Assembly (NCBI GenBank): GCA_905233825.1
Contig: CAJOFE010000021.1
Span: 1 to 64,000, forward strand
DNA length: 64,000 bases
Reading direction: 5' to 3'
Source of the DNA: an uncultured Prevotella sp.
Lineage (GTDB): Bacteria > Bacteroidota > Bacteroidia > Bacteroidales > Bacteroidaceae
The translations under genes were made by a program, and so were the position numbers. The notes under the pieces are model-generated. The model was given only the letters and a program-made list of their open reading frames with translations, searched no databases and had not been told where the DNA came from. Positions 26,377-35,410 of this stretch are shown in pieces; positions within the stretch are counted from its first letter, which is position 1; each line of letters begins with the position of its first letter.

Positions 26377-28218
26377 TTACAGGGAGTTATCTTTCTCTTG
26401 ATGAAAATGCTGATACAACAGGTTTCCCTTTGCCGAACCTATGATGGAAATCAGCTCTTCCAGGCTTGCTTCCTTAATTTTCTTGACCGATTTCAGCTGT
26501 TTCAGCAACTCGTCGCGTGTTTTAGGACCAATGCCTTTGATGTCGTCTAGCTCGCTATGAAGGGCATGCTTGGAACGCTTCTCGCGATGGAATGTGATAG
26601 CAAAGCGATGCACCTCGTCCTGTATCTGTGTCAGCACGTGGAAGAGCTCAGAATCTATCTTCAGCTGAATGCTCATCGGAGGGAATCCATAGAGTAGTTC
26701 GTTGGTGCGATGACGGTCGTTTTTTGCCAGTCCGGCAATGGGAATATCGAGGTTCAACTCATCCTGAATGACCTCTCTTATGACCTCCATCTGCCCCTTT
26801 CCACCGTCGGCTATAATGAGGTCGGGTAGGGGTTGCTCTTCTTCAATCAGGCGAGTATAGCGGCGGTGTACCACCTCTTTCATCGAGGCATAGTCATCAG
26901 GCCCCACAACAGTCTTGATATTATAGCGCTTATAATCGCTCTTCGAGGGCTTCATCTTCTTGAAGACCACGCAGGCCGCAACGGCATCCGTTCCAGAGAT
27001 ATTCGAGTTGTCGAAACACTCAATCTGGTAGGGTAGTTTGGGGAGGTGCAGCTTGTCTTGCAGTTCCTTCATCAGACGGGTTTGTTTCTGCTCAGGATTC
27101 AGCTTTTCAGCCTGTTTCAGACGGTCAAACTTATATTGTTTACCGTTCATAATCGACAGATCGAGCAGCTTTTTCTTGTCGCCTAACTTGGGAATAGTGA
27201 ACTTTACGCCCTCCAATTCCACCTCAACTTCCTGGGGTACAATAATCTCTTTGGCATCGCTTTTGAAGCGCTCTCGTAACTCCACAATGCCCAACTGCAG
27301 CAGTTCTTCGTCGCTCTCGTCGAGTTTTTTCTTATATTCGATGGTAAAACTCTGGTTGATACTGCCGTTCGACACGTGGATATAGTTGATGTAGGCCATC
27401 TTTTCGTCGCTCGTGATACTGAAAACGTCCACATTATTGATGGTGTGACTCACCACTTCACTATGGCTTGCGAAGTGGTCCAAAGTCAAGTATTTGAGCT
27501 TCACTTCCTCTGCTTCCTCAAAGCGAAGTTCCTCTGCCAGATGCTCCATTTCCTCTCGTAACTCACGTAGAATCACACGTGTGTTGCCCTTCAGAATCTC
27601 ACGGGCCTGCATGATATTCCTCTGATAGGCCTCATAACTCTGCTTACCCATGCATGGACCATAGCATCGCTTGATGTGGTAGTCTAAACACACCTTGTAT
27701 TTGCTGTTTTCCACCCCTTCTTTGGTAATCGGAAAGCGACAGGTGCGAGGCTTATACAGCTCTCTGATGAGGTCGAGCACAGCATACATAGCACCTACAT
27801 GGCTATAAGGCCCATAGTAGGTTCCCCACTTTTTGTTGATAGTACGGGTTTTGAAGATGCGTGGGAAGTATTCATTGGTGACACAGATGCTAGGGTATGT
27901 CTTGCCGTCTTTCAGCATGACATTATAACGAGGATTGTACTTTTTGATGAGCGAATTTTCCAACAAAAGAGCATCTTCCTCCGTATTTACAACGGTGTAG
28001 CTGATGTCGAAGATCTTGCTGACGAGCACTTTTGTCTTGAATCGATCTACTTCTGTATGGAAATAGCTCGACACTCTTGCCTTCAGGCTTTTAGCCTTGC
28101 CTACATATATTATATTGTGCTCTTCGTCGTAGAATTGGTAACTGCCAGGCTTGTCAGGCAAACGCCTCACAATGCCTCGCAGATGTTCCAGCCTTTTCTC
28201 GTTTTCTTCCTTCGTCAT
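26377..28218 (-). CDS. uvrC: excinuclease ABC subunit C
   Basis: UvrC makes both incisions in nucleotide excision repair. The 613-residue protein has an N-terminal GIY-YIG nuclease (GSYQFYDEEHNIIYVGKAKS), the Cys cluster region, a UVR motif (LREEMEHLAEELRFEEAEEV), the RNase-H-like 5' incision domain (IECFDNSNISGTDAVAA, ADGGKGQM) and a C-terminal helix-hairpin-helix pair (IKGIGPKTRDELLKQL). The ATG at 28218 lies 9 bp after a parS-like palindrome that therefore sits in its leader. Confidence 0.97.
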   Translation of the reverse strand: MTKEENEKRLEHLRGIVRRLPDKPGSYQFYDEEHNIIYVGKAKSLKARVSSYFHTEVDRFKTKVLVSKIFDISYTVVNTEEDALLLENSLIKKYNPRYNVMLKDGKTYPSICVTNEYFPRIFKTRTINKKWGTYYGPYSHVGAMYAVLDLIRELYKPRTCRFPITKEGVENSKYKVCLDYHIKRCYGPCMGKQSYEAYQRNIMQAREILKGNTRVILRELREEMEHLAEELRFEEAEEVKLKYLTLDHFASHSEVVSHTINNVDVFSITSDEKMAYINYIHVSNGSINQSFTIEYKKKLDESDEELLQLGIVELRERFKSDAKEIIVPQEVEVELEGVKFTIPKLGDKKKLLDLSIMNGKQYKFDRLKQAEKLNPEQKQTRLMKELQDKLHLPKLPYQIECFDNSNISGTDAVAACVVFKKMKPSKSDYKRYNIKTVVGPDDYASMKEVVHRRYTRLIEEEQPLPDLIIADGGKGQMEVIREVIQDELNLDIPIAGLAKNDRHRTNELLYGFPPMSIQLKIDSELFHVLTQIQDEVHRFAITFHREKRSKHALHSELDDIKGIGPKTRDELLKQLKSVKKIKEASLEELISIIGSAKGNLLYQHFHQEKDNSL

Positions 28219-28226
28219 CGTCCTTT

Positions 28227-28242
28227 TGTTTCACGTGAAACG
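28227..28242. promoter_or_regulatory. parS-like ParB site 1
   Basis: TGTTTCACGTGAAACG differs from the near-universal parS palindrome TGTTTCACGTGAAACA only in the last base. It lies 9 bp upstream of uvrC. Confidence 0.8.
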
Positions 28243-28260
28243 TTGTGCTTTGTCATTAAA

Positions 28261-28293
28261 AGTCTCTCCCTTTGGGAGGGGTGGGAGTAGGCT
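28261..28293. repeat. GC-rich palindromic repeat (solo copy), apt 3' end
   Basis: A stem-loop CTCTCCCTTTGGGAG followed by GGGTGGGAGTAGGC. It has the same plan as the repeats bracketing the DUF559 gene: a C/G-strand-biased hairpin followed by a second G-rich block. It abuts the apt stop codon. Confidence 0.65.
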
Positions 28294-28821
28294 TTATACA
28301 ACCATCAACGTGGTCAATTCTATATCATTGAACAGGTCGCGACCATGCAATCCCTCATCTGTAATTTCAATGATGAAGTTCATATAAGTCTTCTTGGGAT
28401 GGAAGTGCTGAACCAGGTCGTAGGCAGCTTTGGCCGTACCACCTGTAGCTAACAGGTCGTCGTGGATGAGCACCACATCATCTGGTGTAATGGAGTCGAG
28501 ATGCATCTCAATGGTATCTACACCATATTCTTTGCTGAACGATTCCTTGATGACAGTTGCTGGTAGTTTGCCAGGCTTGCGAGCCAACACAACACCACAT
28601 CCTAATTTGCCAGCTAATGCTGATGCCATCACAAACCCTCTGCTCTCAATTCCAACAATCTTAGTGATGCCTTTGTCTTTGTACAATTCATACATTTCGT
28701 CCAACATGATTTTCAGACACTCAGCATTCTTGTACAAGGTGGTCACGTCACGAAAGTTGATTCCTTTCTTGGGGAAATCAGGAATACATCTTAGGTTCTC
28801 TAATAATACTTTGTTGTTCAT
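28294..28821 (-). CDS. apt: adenine phosphoribosyltransferase
   Basis: A 175-residue purine salvage enzyme converting adenine and PRPP to AMP. It begins MNNKVLLENLRCIPDFPKKG and GINFRDVTTLYKNAE, with the PRPP loop in VLIHDDLLATGGTAKAAYDL and IVGIESRGFVMASALAGKLG. A longer reading from 28872 would begin MFHVKQ, which is only the translation of the parS palindrome, so the ATG at 28821 is chosen. Flanked on both sides by parS-like sites. Confidence 0.96.
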   Translation of the reverse strand: MNNKVLLENLRCIPDFPKKGINFRDVTTLYKNAECLKIMLDEMYELYKDKGITKIVGIESRGFVMASALAGKLGCGVVLARKPGKLPATVIKESFSKEYGVDTIEMHLDSITPDDVVLIHDDLLATGGTAKAAYDLVQHFHPKKTYMNFIIEITDEGLHGRDLFNDIELTTLMVV

Positions 28822-28855
28822 AATCAATAAGTTATTGTTGTTACACATTGTTCCT

Positions 28856-28871
28856 TGTTTCACGTGAAACA
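28856..28871. promoter_or_regulatory. parS-like ParB site 2 (perfect consensus)
   Basis: TGTTTCACGTGAAACA is a perfect match to the parS palindrome. It directly abuts the mnmG stop codon (28872-28874). Confidence 0.88.
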
Positions 28872-30761
28872 TTATCGTCCCATCAGCACCAGAAGCACAT
28901 TAATGTCGCTGGGACTAACCCCAGGAATGCGACTGGCCTGTGCCAGCGTTTCAGGATCGATGGCAATAAGTTTCTGACGAGCCTCAGTACTCAGCGACTG
29001 CAACTCCTCGTATTTGAAGTGGCCCTTGATGCGGATATTCTCTAAACGGTGCATCTTCTCGGCCACCACTTTCTCTCGTTCTATATAGCCTTTATATTTG
29101 ATGCGGATTTCAGCCGCTTCAGCAATTTCTTCTTTTCGGTTTTCAAGTTTGTTCAGTACATCCTTCAGTTCTGGAATAATTTCTGAAAGGTTTTTCATGT
29201 TCAATTGTGGGCGTGCCAAGAGGTCTTCCAACTTCACGCCAAACTGCAATGGCGTAGTGCCTAATTGCTCCAATGCAGGGTTGATTTCCTTCGCTTTAAT
29301 CGGGAAACTCTTGCAGAATTCCTCGATTCCTTCAATAGCTTGTTTCTTCTGCATCCACCAGTCATAACGCTCGCGTTTGGCCAGGCCAAGCTCATACGAA
29401 CATTCTGTCAGCCTACGGTCAGCATCATCCTGTCTGAGTAAGATGCGATATTCTGCGCGTGAGGTGAACATGCGATAGGGTTCATCAACGCCCTTGGTCA
29501 CCAAATCATCTATCAAAACACCGATGTATGATTCGTCGCGATGCATCACAAAAGTTTCGGTTCCACCGCATTTCAGCGCTGCGTTCACACCAGCTACGAG
29601 TCCCTGTCCTGCTGCTTCTTCATAGCCTGTAGTGCCATTTACCTGCCCTGCTAAGAACAAGCCATCTATTTTTTTCGATTCCAACGTATGTTTCAACTGT
29701 GTGGGATCGAAAAAATCATACTCTATGGCATAGCCTGGCCGATATACTTTCACATCTTTGAAAGCAGGCATCTTCTTTAGAGCTTCTATTTGTACGTCCA
29801 TAGGCAACGAAGAAGAGAAACCGTTCAGATACATTTCGTTGGTGTCTGTGCCTTCTGGTTCCAAGAAGAGTGGGTGTTGTTCGCGGTCAGGGAAGGTAAC
29901 AAGTTTTGTCTCTATGGAGGGACAATAGCGAGGGCCGATGGATTGTATTTGTCCGTTGTAGAGTGGAGAGTCCTTCAATCCGCTACGCAACACTTCGTGC
30001 ACAGCGGCGTTTGTGTTTACCGTCCAGCAGGGTAATTCGGGTAGGGTAGTGACGTTATGATGTTGCATATACGAGAACATGTAGGGGTGTTTCTCGCCGG
30101 GTTGCTCTTCCAACAGGCTGAAATCAACGCTTTGTTTGTCTATGCGAACGGGGGTGCCAGTCTTCATGCGAGCAGAACGAATGCCGTGACGCGTGATGCT
30201 CTCTGTGAAATCAGTAACTGCAGGCTCTGCAATGCGCCCTCCAGGAATCATCTTCCGGCCTATGTGCAGTAGTCCGTTCAGGAAAGTTCCTGCCGTCACT
30301 ACTACGCAACGTGCCTTGATCTCTGCCCCCCAAATGGTGCGCACGCCAGTAACATGCGGACAAGTAGCATCATTCTCTGTCATCAGTTCACATGCCTGGT
30401 CCTGCCAGATGTCTAAATTGGAGGTTCCATCGAGCATTTCGCGCCATTTCCAGATGAACTTCCCTCTGTCGCATTGTGCTCTGGGACTCCAAACGGCAGG
30501 CCCTTTACCAACGTTCAGCATGCGGAACTGAATGGCAGTAGCATCAGTCACCAAGCCCATCTGTCCACCTAAGGCATCAATCTCGCGAACAATCTGTCCT
30601 TTGGCAATGCCACCAACAGCAGGATTGCACGACATCTGTGCAATCTTGTTCATGTCCATTGTCACCAAAAGCGTTCGTGCACCCATATTGGCAGAAGCAC
30701 ACGCGGCCTCGCATCCTGCGTGTCCTCCACCAATCACAACCACATCGTAATTCAATGTCAT
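28872..30761 (-). CDS. mnmG: tRNA uridine 5-carboxymethylaminomethyl modification enzyme MnmG (GidA)
   Basis: The FAD/NADH-dependent MnmG acts with MnmE to modify U34 of several tRNAs. The start MTLNYDVVVIGGGHAGCEAA carries the dinucleotide-binding GxGxxG; other blocks are MSCNPAVGGIAKGQIVREID, GTFLNGLLHIG, GLFLAGQVNGTTGYEEAAGQ and the C-terminal YKGYIEREK and IPGVSPSDI. Length 629. Upstream in-frame codons fall inside a terminator hairpin, so 30761 is chosen. mnmG is often origin-proximal in bacteria, which fits the adjacent parS sites. Confidence 0.97.
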   Translation of the reverse strand: MTLNYDVVVIGGGHAGCEAACASANMGARTLLVTMDMNKIAQMSCNPAVGGIAKGQIVREIDALGGQMGLVTDATAIQFRMLNVGKGPAVWSPRAQCDRGKFIWKWREMLDGTSNLDIWQDQACELMTENDATCPHVTGVRTIWGAEIKARCVVVTAGTFLNGLLHIGRKMIPGGRIAEPAVTDFTESITRHGIRSARMKTGTPVRIDKQSVDFSLLEEQPGEKHPYMFSYMQHHNVTTLPELPCWTVNTNAAVHEVLRSGLKDSPLYNGQIQSIGPRYCPSIETKLVTFPDREQHPLFLEPEGTDTNEMYLNGFSSSLPMDVQIEALKKMPAFKDVKVYRPGYAIEYDFFDPTQLKHTLESKKIDGLFLAGQVNGTTGYEEAAGQGLVAGVNAALKCGGTETFVMHRDESYIGVLIDDLVTKGVDEPYRMFTSRAEYRILLRQDDADRRLTECSYELGLAKRERYDWWMQKKQAIEGIEEFCKSFPIKAKEINPALEQLGTTPLQFGVKLEDLLARPQLNMKNLSEIIPELKDVLNKLENRKEEIAEAAEIRIKYKGYIEREKVVAEKMHRLENIRIKGHFKYEELQSLSTEARQKLIAIDPETLAQASRIPGVSPSDINVLLVLMGR

Positions 30762-30781
30762 CGCTGGATTTAACAAAAAAA

Positions 30782-30837
30782 CTGGGCTGTGTGCTGCTTC
30801 CACTGCATCATAGCAGTCTTGCAAACACACAGCCCAG
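30782..30837 (-). terminator. terminator of the outer-membrane barrel gene
   Basis: A perfect 12-bp stem (30782-30793 with 30826-30837) is followed on the minus strand by a run of seven T. It ends the 30852-31487 transcript just before mnmG. Confidence 0.85.
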
Positions 30838-30851
30838 CTATGAGTGAATGC

Positions 30852-31487
30852 TTAGAAGTAGAAGTTGATACCCAGCATCAGGTTGTAGGTATCGGCATCC
30901 AGACCGAAGCGAGTAATCTTCATGTCGCTATCCTTCTCCTTGGCTTCCATGTAGCCGAAAGAGCCCAGCTTTGCAAGAGCGCTGATTTTGTCACTCAGCT
31001 GGTACGAAATGCCGGGACGGAGGGCAATTTCAAGTACATCGACCTTGCTCTCATTGTGGTTTGCGGGGTTGCTGTCGGTCTTAATATTGCTGTAGCCAAC
31101 AGAGCCTTCAACAAAGAGGTTCGCCTTGCCAAAGTTCACCACGTTATAACGAACATAGGGAGCGAAGGTGAAGCTATTCAGCTTCATGTTGTCTTCATTG
31201 ATGTCAGCATAGGTACTGATCATCGTGTTCATAGCGGCCTTAAAGTCGGTAACAGTCAGCGAACCAAAGGCAGCATAGCCGTGAGAGTAGCCCACCTGCA
31301 AACCGATAGACAGGTTCTCGTCGAGTTGATAGCCGAGTTCAGGCAAGATCTTGAACGAAGTACCATCATCTCCATCCTTAACCGATGATGACGTGAAGCC
31401 CAGAGAGCCTCCTACATAAACCTGTGCATTCATGCTGAGCGTGATGCACGTAAACAGTGCTACAATAGCAAAAAACTTCTTTTTCAT
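30852..31487 (-). CDS. outer-membrane beta-barrel protein (OmpX/OmpW-like)
   Basis: A 211-residue protein with a signal peptide (MKKKFFAIVALFTCITLSMNA) and about eight amphipathic strands alternating with polar loops (VYVGGSLGFTSSSV, LSIGLQVGYSHGYAAF, FAPYVRYNVV, LFVEGSVGYSNI, LEIALRPGISYQL). It ends YNLMLGINFYF, the aromatic C-terminus recognised by the BAM machinery. Likely a small outer-membrane porin-like or structural barrel. Minus-strand -7 box TATCTTTG at 31523-31530. Confidence 0.8.
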   Translation of the reverse strand: MKKKFFAIVALFTCITLSMNAQVYVGGSLGFTSSSVKDGDDGTSFKILPELGYQLDENLSIGLQVGYSHGYAAFGSLTVTDFKAAMNTMISTYADINEDNMKLNSFTFAPYVRYNVVNFGKANLFVEGSVGYSNIKTDSNPANHNESKVDVLEIALRPGISYQLSDKISALAKLGSFGYMEAKEKDSDMKITRFGLDADTYNLMLGINFYF

Positions 31488-31644
31488 AACATTAAAAATT
31501 TTAAAAGAAATTAAATACTCGGCAAAGATACGAAAAAAGAAACGAACTATAATCAGGAATAATGCAAAAAAATCTTAAACGGAGAAATAATTGTTGATTA
31601 TTGTCGATGAAACGATACAAATAGAACATATTTTTGATGAAACG

Positions 31645-31676
31645 TTTGCAGGTTTCACAATTTTTCAGTACTTTTG
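31645..31676 (+). promoter_or_regulatory. promoter of the fumarate reductase operon
   Basis: TTTG (31645-31648) and TACTTTTG (31669-31676) with a 20-bp spacer. The 118-bp leader to sdhC is AT-rich toward its 3' end. Nothing else is seen in the 307-bp spacer. Confidence 0.65.
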
Positions 31677-31794
31677 TAGCCCAAATGCGCGTGTGCGTAC
31701 TTAATATTAAGTATATCGGTCTGGCTCGCGAGGGTAGGACTTTTGCTGACAATAAATCTAAAATCAATATTAATTAATTAATTTTCAAAAATTT

Positions 31795-32488
31795 ATGTGG
31801 TTATTTAATTCTTCTATTGGCAGGAAGGTTGTAATGTCCGTCACGGGCATTGCGCTCATCTTGTTCCTGACGTTCCACTGTTGCATGAACATCGTGGCAC
31901 TGTTCTCGGGCGAGGCTTACAACACTATCTGCGAATTGCTCGGCGCCAACTGGTATGCCGTGCTTGCTACTATGGGCCTGGCTTTCCTGGCCGTTGTCAC
32001 AGAACCGCAAGGCACGTGGTGACAACCGCTATGAGATTTCTACGACGGTCAACGCCGGCAAGGTGGAGTGGGCCTCAAAGAACATGCTCGTACTGGGACT
32101 CATCGTCCTCGTTGGCCTGCTCGTTCACTTCTGGAACTTCTGGTACAACATGATGTTTGCCGAGTTGATTGGTGCTCAGCCCGACCTCAGCCCCAGCGAC
32201 GGTTTCGGCTGGATTCAGGCTACGTTCTCGTGCCCTGTGCTGGTTGGCCTTTACATCGTGTGGCTGGTGGCTCTGTGGTTCCACCTCACTCATGGCTTCT
32301 GGAGCGCTATGCAGACGCTTGGTTGGAATGGTAAGACCTGGTTCTGCCGTTGGAAGGTCATCGGTCTGATTTATGTCACCCTGCTCATCCTCGGCTTCCT
32401 TGTGGTGGTGCTTGCCTTCGCCTTCGGCTTGGCTCCCAGCCTCTGCTGCGATGGTGCTTGCTGTGCTCCTTCTGCTGGCTGTTGCTAA
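31795..32488 (+). pseudogene. sdhC: fumarate reductase/succinate dehydrogenase cytochrome b subunit, frameshifted
   Basis: The membrane anchor of quinol:fumarate reductase, which links menaquinol oxidation to fumarate in anaerobic Bacteroidota. The N-terminal part (MWLFNSSIGRKVVMSVTGIA, heme-ligating FLTFHCCMNIVALFSGEAYN) is in one frame and stops at 32022. The rest (QNRKARGDNRYE, NMLVLGLIVLVGLLVHFWNF, HLTHGFWSAMQTLGWNGKTW) continues in the next frame to 32488. At about 31995-32000 the usual segment joining LAV to QNRKARG (about ten residues, including a likely heme-ligand His) is missing, consistent with an out-of-frame deletion of roughly 30-35 bp. Could be genuine inactivation or an assembly error. 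Confidence 0.8.
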
Positions 32489-32489
32489 C

Positions 32490-32522
32490 AAATTGAAAAT
32501 TGAAAATTGAAAATTGAAAATT
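32490..32522 (+). repeat. 7-bp tandem repeat (ATTGAAA) between sdhC and frdA
   Basis: The whole intergenic gap between the sdhC stop and the frdA ATG is built of about four and a half ATTGAAA units. It contains no Shine-Dalgarno; such unstructured A-rich leaders suit Bacteroidota translation. Slippage here could tune frdA expression. Confidence 0.8.
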
Positions 32523-32525
32523 ATT

Positions 32526-34458
32526 ATGGCAAAAGTAATTGATTCAAAGATTCCTGCAGGACCAGTGCCTGAGAAATGGAAGGAATATAAGGCTCATCAG
32601 CGTCTCGTCAACCCGAAGAACAAGCTGAAGCTCGATGTGATTGTGGTTGGTACTGGCTTGGCTGGTGCTTCTGCAGCTGCTTCGCTCGGCGAGATGGGCT
32701 TCAATGTTATCAACCTGTGTATTCAGGACTCTCCCCGTCGCGCTCACTCTATCGCCGCTCAGGGTGGTATCAACGCCGCCAAGTGCTATCAGAACGATGG
32801 TGACTCTTCGCGAGGCTAATGTTTATCGTCTGGCTGAGGTCAGCAACAATATTATCGATCAGTGTGTGGCTCAGGGCGTTCCCTTTGCTCGTGAGTATGG
32901 TGGCATGCTGGCAAACCGTTCGTTCGGTGGTGCTCAGGTAAGCCGTACGTTCTACGCTAAGGGTCAGACTGGTCAGCAGTTGTTGCTGGGTGCTTATAGC
33001 TCTCTGAGCTGTCAGGTTCAGGCCGGTAAGGTAAAGCTCTACACCCGTTACGAGATGGAGGATGTGGTCATTGTTGATGGCCGCGCTCGTGGTATCATTG
33101 CCAAGAACCTCACTACAGGTAAGTTGGAGCGTTTCTCTGCCAACGCTGTGGTTATCGCTACTGGTGGTTACGGTAACACCTATTTCCTCTCTACTAACGC
33201 TATGGGTTGCAACTGTACAGCTGCCGTTCAGTGCTATCGTAAGGGTGCTTACTTTGCAAATCCCTCTTACGTTCAGATTCACCCCACCTGTATCCCCGTT
33301 CACGGCGACAAGCAGTCGAAGCTGACGCTGATGTCTGAGTCGTTGCGTAACGACGGCCGTATCTGGGTTCCCAAGAAGATTGAGGATGCCAAGGCTCTGC
33401 AGGCTGGAACCAAGCAGGGTTGGGATATTCCCGAGGAGGACCGCGACTACTATCTGGAGCGCCGCTATCCTGCCTTTGGTAACCTCGTTCCCCGTGACGT
33501 GGCCTCACGTGCCGCTAAGGAGCGTTGCGACAAGGGCTTCGGCGTGAACAACACCGGTTTGGCTGTGTTCCTCGATTTCTCTGAGTCAATCAACCGTCTG
33601 GGCATCGATATCATCATGCAGCGTTATGGTAACCTGTTCGAGATGTACGAGGAGATTACCGACGTATTCCCTGGCGACGTGGCCAACGAGATCAACGGCG
33701 TGAAGTACTACAAGCCCATGATGATCTATCCCGCTATCCACTACACGATGGGTGGTATCTGGGTTGACTACGAGCTTCAGACCTCTATTCCTGGCCTGTT
33801 CGCTATTGGCGAGTGTAACTTCTCTGACCACGGTGCTAACCGTCTGGGTGCTTCTGCTCTGATGCAGGGTCTTGCCGATGGTTACTTCGTGTTGCCTTAC
33901 ACCATCCAGAACTATCTGGCCGATCAGGCTGTTTGGCCGAAGGTCAGCACCGATCTGCCTGAGTTCGCTGAGGCTGAGAAGAAGGTTGATGCCGAGCTCG
34001 ACCGTCTGCTAAACATCAAGGGCAAGCGTTCTGTTGACTCTATCCACAAGGAATTGGGCCACATCATGTGGGAGTATGTAGGTATGGGTCGCACCGCTGA
34101 GGGCCTGAAGACTGGTCTGAAGAAGATGCACGATCTGGAGAAGGAGTTCGACGAGAACCTCTTCGTTCCTGGAACCAAGGAGGGCTTGAATATCGAGCTC
34201 GACAAGGCCATCCACCTGCGCGACTTCTTCACGATGGGTCAGCTCGTTGCTTTCGACGCCCTTTCTCGTAACGAGTCCTGCGGTGGTCACTTCCGCGAGG
34301 AGTATCAGACCGAGGAAGGCGAAGCTAAGCGCGACGACGAGAACTACTTCTACGTAGGCTGCTGGGAGTACAAAGGCAAGGGCAACGAGCCTGAGCTCAT
34401 CAAGGAGCCGCTGGAGTACGAAGCTATTAAAGTACAAACCCGTAATTATAAGAACTAA
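32526..34458 (+). pseudogene. frdA: fumarate reductase flavoprotein subunit, frameshifted
   Basis: The flavoprotein of quinol:fumarate reductase (SdhA/FrdA). The start [20 protein letters not shown] and the FAD-binding [20 protein letters not shown] and [20 protein letters not shown] are in the first frame, which stops at 32819. From [19 protein letters not shown] onward the protein continues in another frame through the active-site region ([50 protein letters not shown]) to a normal end. At about 32807 the conserved ~16-residue segment that normally follows DGDS (VYRLFYDTVKGGDYRA-type) is absent, best explained by a 47-bp deletion. Confidence 0.85.
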
Positions 34459-34463
34459 AAGAT

Positions 34464-35222
34464 ATGGCTAGAAATATTTCTTTCACGATTAAATTTTGGC
34501 GTCAGAATGGTCCGAAAGATGCGGGTCACTTCGATAGCTATGAGATGAAGGATATACCCGACGATACTTCATTCTTGGAGATGTTGGATATCCTCAACGA
34601 GTGTCTCATCAACGAAGGCAAGGAGCCCTTCGTGTTCGACCACGATTGCCGCGAGGGTATCTGCGGCATGTGCTCGCTCTACATCAACGGTACGCCTCAC
34701 GGCAAGACCGAGCGTGGTGCTACCACCTGTCAGCTCTACATGCGTCGCTTCAACGATGGCGACGTCATCACCGTAGAGCCTTGGCGCTCTGCTGCCTTCC
34801 CCGTCATCAAGGACTGTATGGTTGACCGTGGTGCCTTCGATAAGATTATCCAGGCAGGCGGCTATACCACCATTCGCACAGGTCAGGCTCAGGATGCCAA
34901 CGCCATCCTCATTCCTAAGGAGGATGCCGACGAGGCTATGGACTGCGCATCGTGCATCGGCTGTGGCGCCTGCGTAGCAGCTTGTAAGAACGGCTCGGCT
35001 ATGCTCTTCGTTTCGTCTAAGGTTTCTCAGCTCGCCCTGCTTCCCCAGGGTCGCGTAGAGGCTGCCCGTCGTGTGAAGAACATGATTGCCAAGATGGATG
35101 AGCTCGGCTTCGGCAACTGCACCAACACTCGCGCCTGCGAGGCTGTCTGCCCGAAGAACGAGACCATCGCCAACATCGCTCGCCTGAACCGCGAGATGAT
35201 CAAGGCGAAGTTGGCTGATTAA
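34464..35222 (+). CDS. frdB: fumarate reductase iron-sulfur subunit
   Basis: A 252-residue electron-transfer subunit carrying three Fe-S clusters. The 2Fe-2S ligands lie in [18 protein letters not shown] plus a later TTCQLYMR; the 4Fe-4S and 3Fe-4S ligands are in [20 protein letters not shown] and [13 protein letters not shown]. Intact and uninterrupted, 5 bp after the frdA stop. Loss of function in sdhC and frdA with a perfectly conserved frdB is unusual. Confidence 0.96.
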   Translation: MARNISFTIKFWRQNGPKDAGHFDSYEMKDIPDDTSFLEMLDILNECLINEGKEPFVFDHDCREGICGMCSLYINGTPHGKTERGATTCQLYMRRFNDGDVITVEPWRSAAFPVIKDCMVDRGAFDKIIQAGGYTTIRTGQAQDANAILIPKEDADEAMDCASCIGCGACVAACKNGSAMLFVSSKVSQLALLPQGRVEAARRVKNMIAKMDELGFGNCTNTRACEAVCPKNETIANIARLNREMIKAKLAD

Positions 35223-35228
35223 TAAAAT

Positions 35229-35280
35229 GCCCCCACCCCTTAGCTCCCCTCCCTTCCAAGGGGAGGGGCGGGGGTGGGGT
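35229..35280. terminator. GC-rich palindromic repeat acting as frdB terminator
   Basis: An extended stem-loop, CTCCCCTCCCTT paired with AAGGGGAGGGG, enlarged by outer blocks CCCCCACCCC and GGGGGTGGGG, followed by TCTTTCTCTCTC. It belongs to the same repeat family as the DUF559 flanks and can serve as the operon terminator. Confidence 0.7.
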
Positions 35281-35393
35281 CTTTCTCTCTCATCTCCATC
35301 GCTTGACGATGGTAGGATACACATTATTAATATTATAAACTGACAGAAGAGCGTTTCTGTTCGTTATTTTAGATATCAATACATCAAGTACAA

Positions 35394-35404
35394 TATCTTT
35401 GGAG
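35394..35404 (+). promoter_or_regulatory. TATCTTTG overlapping a GGAG ribosome-binding site
   Basis: GGAG (35401-35404) sits 6 bp before the ATG at 35411, ideal Shine-Dalgarno spacing and atypical for the window. TATCTTTG (35394-35401) resembles a -7 box but would leave almost no leader, so it may be coincidental. Confidence 0.45.
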
Positions 35405-35410
35405 TGAATT

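Noticed and set aside
28822..28872. Longer apt reading beginning MFHVKQ
   Set aside because: Those residues are the translation of the parS palindrome and a spacer; the conserved protein starts at 28821.
31955..32488. The 3' frame of sdhC as a complete gene
   Set aside because: Its first residues are out-of-frame sequence from the upstream half; homology begins only at QNRKARG.
34569..35324. A 251-codon minus-strand frame covering frdB
   Set aside because: frdB has unmistakable Fe-S motifs on the plus strand; the antisense frame runs through a GC-rich hairpin and has no family signature.
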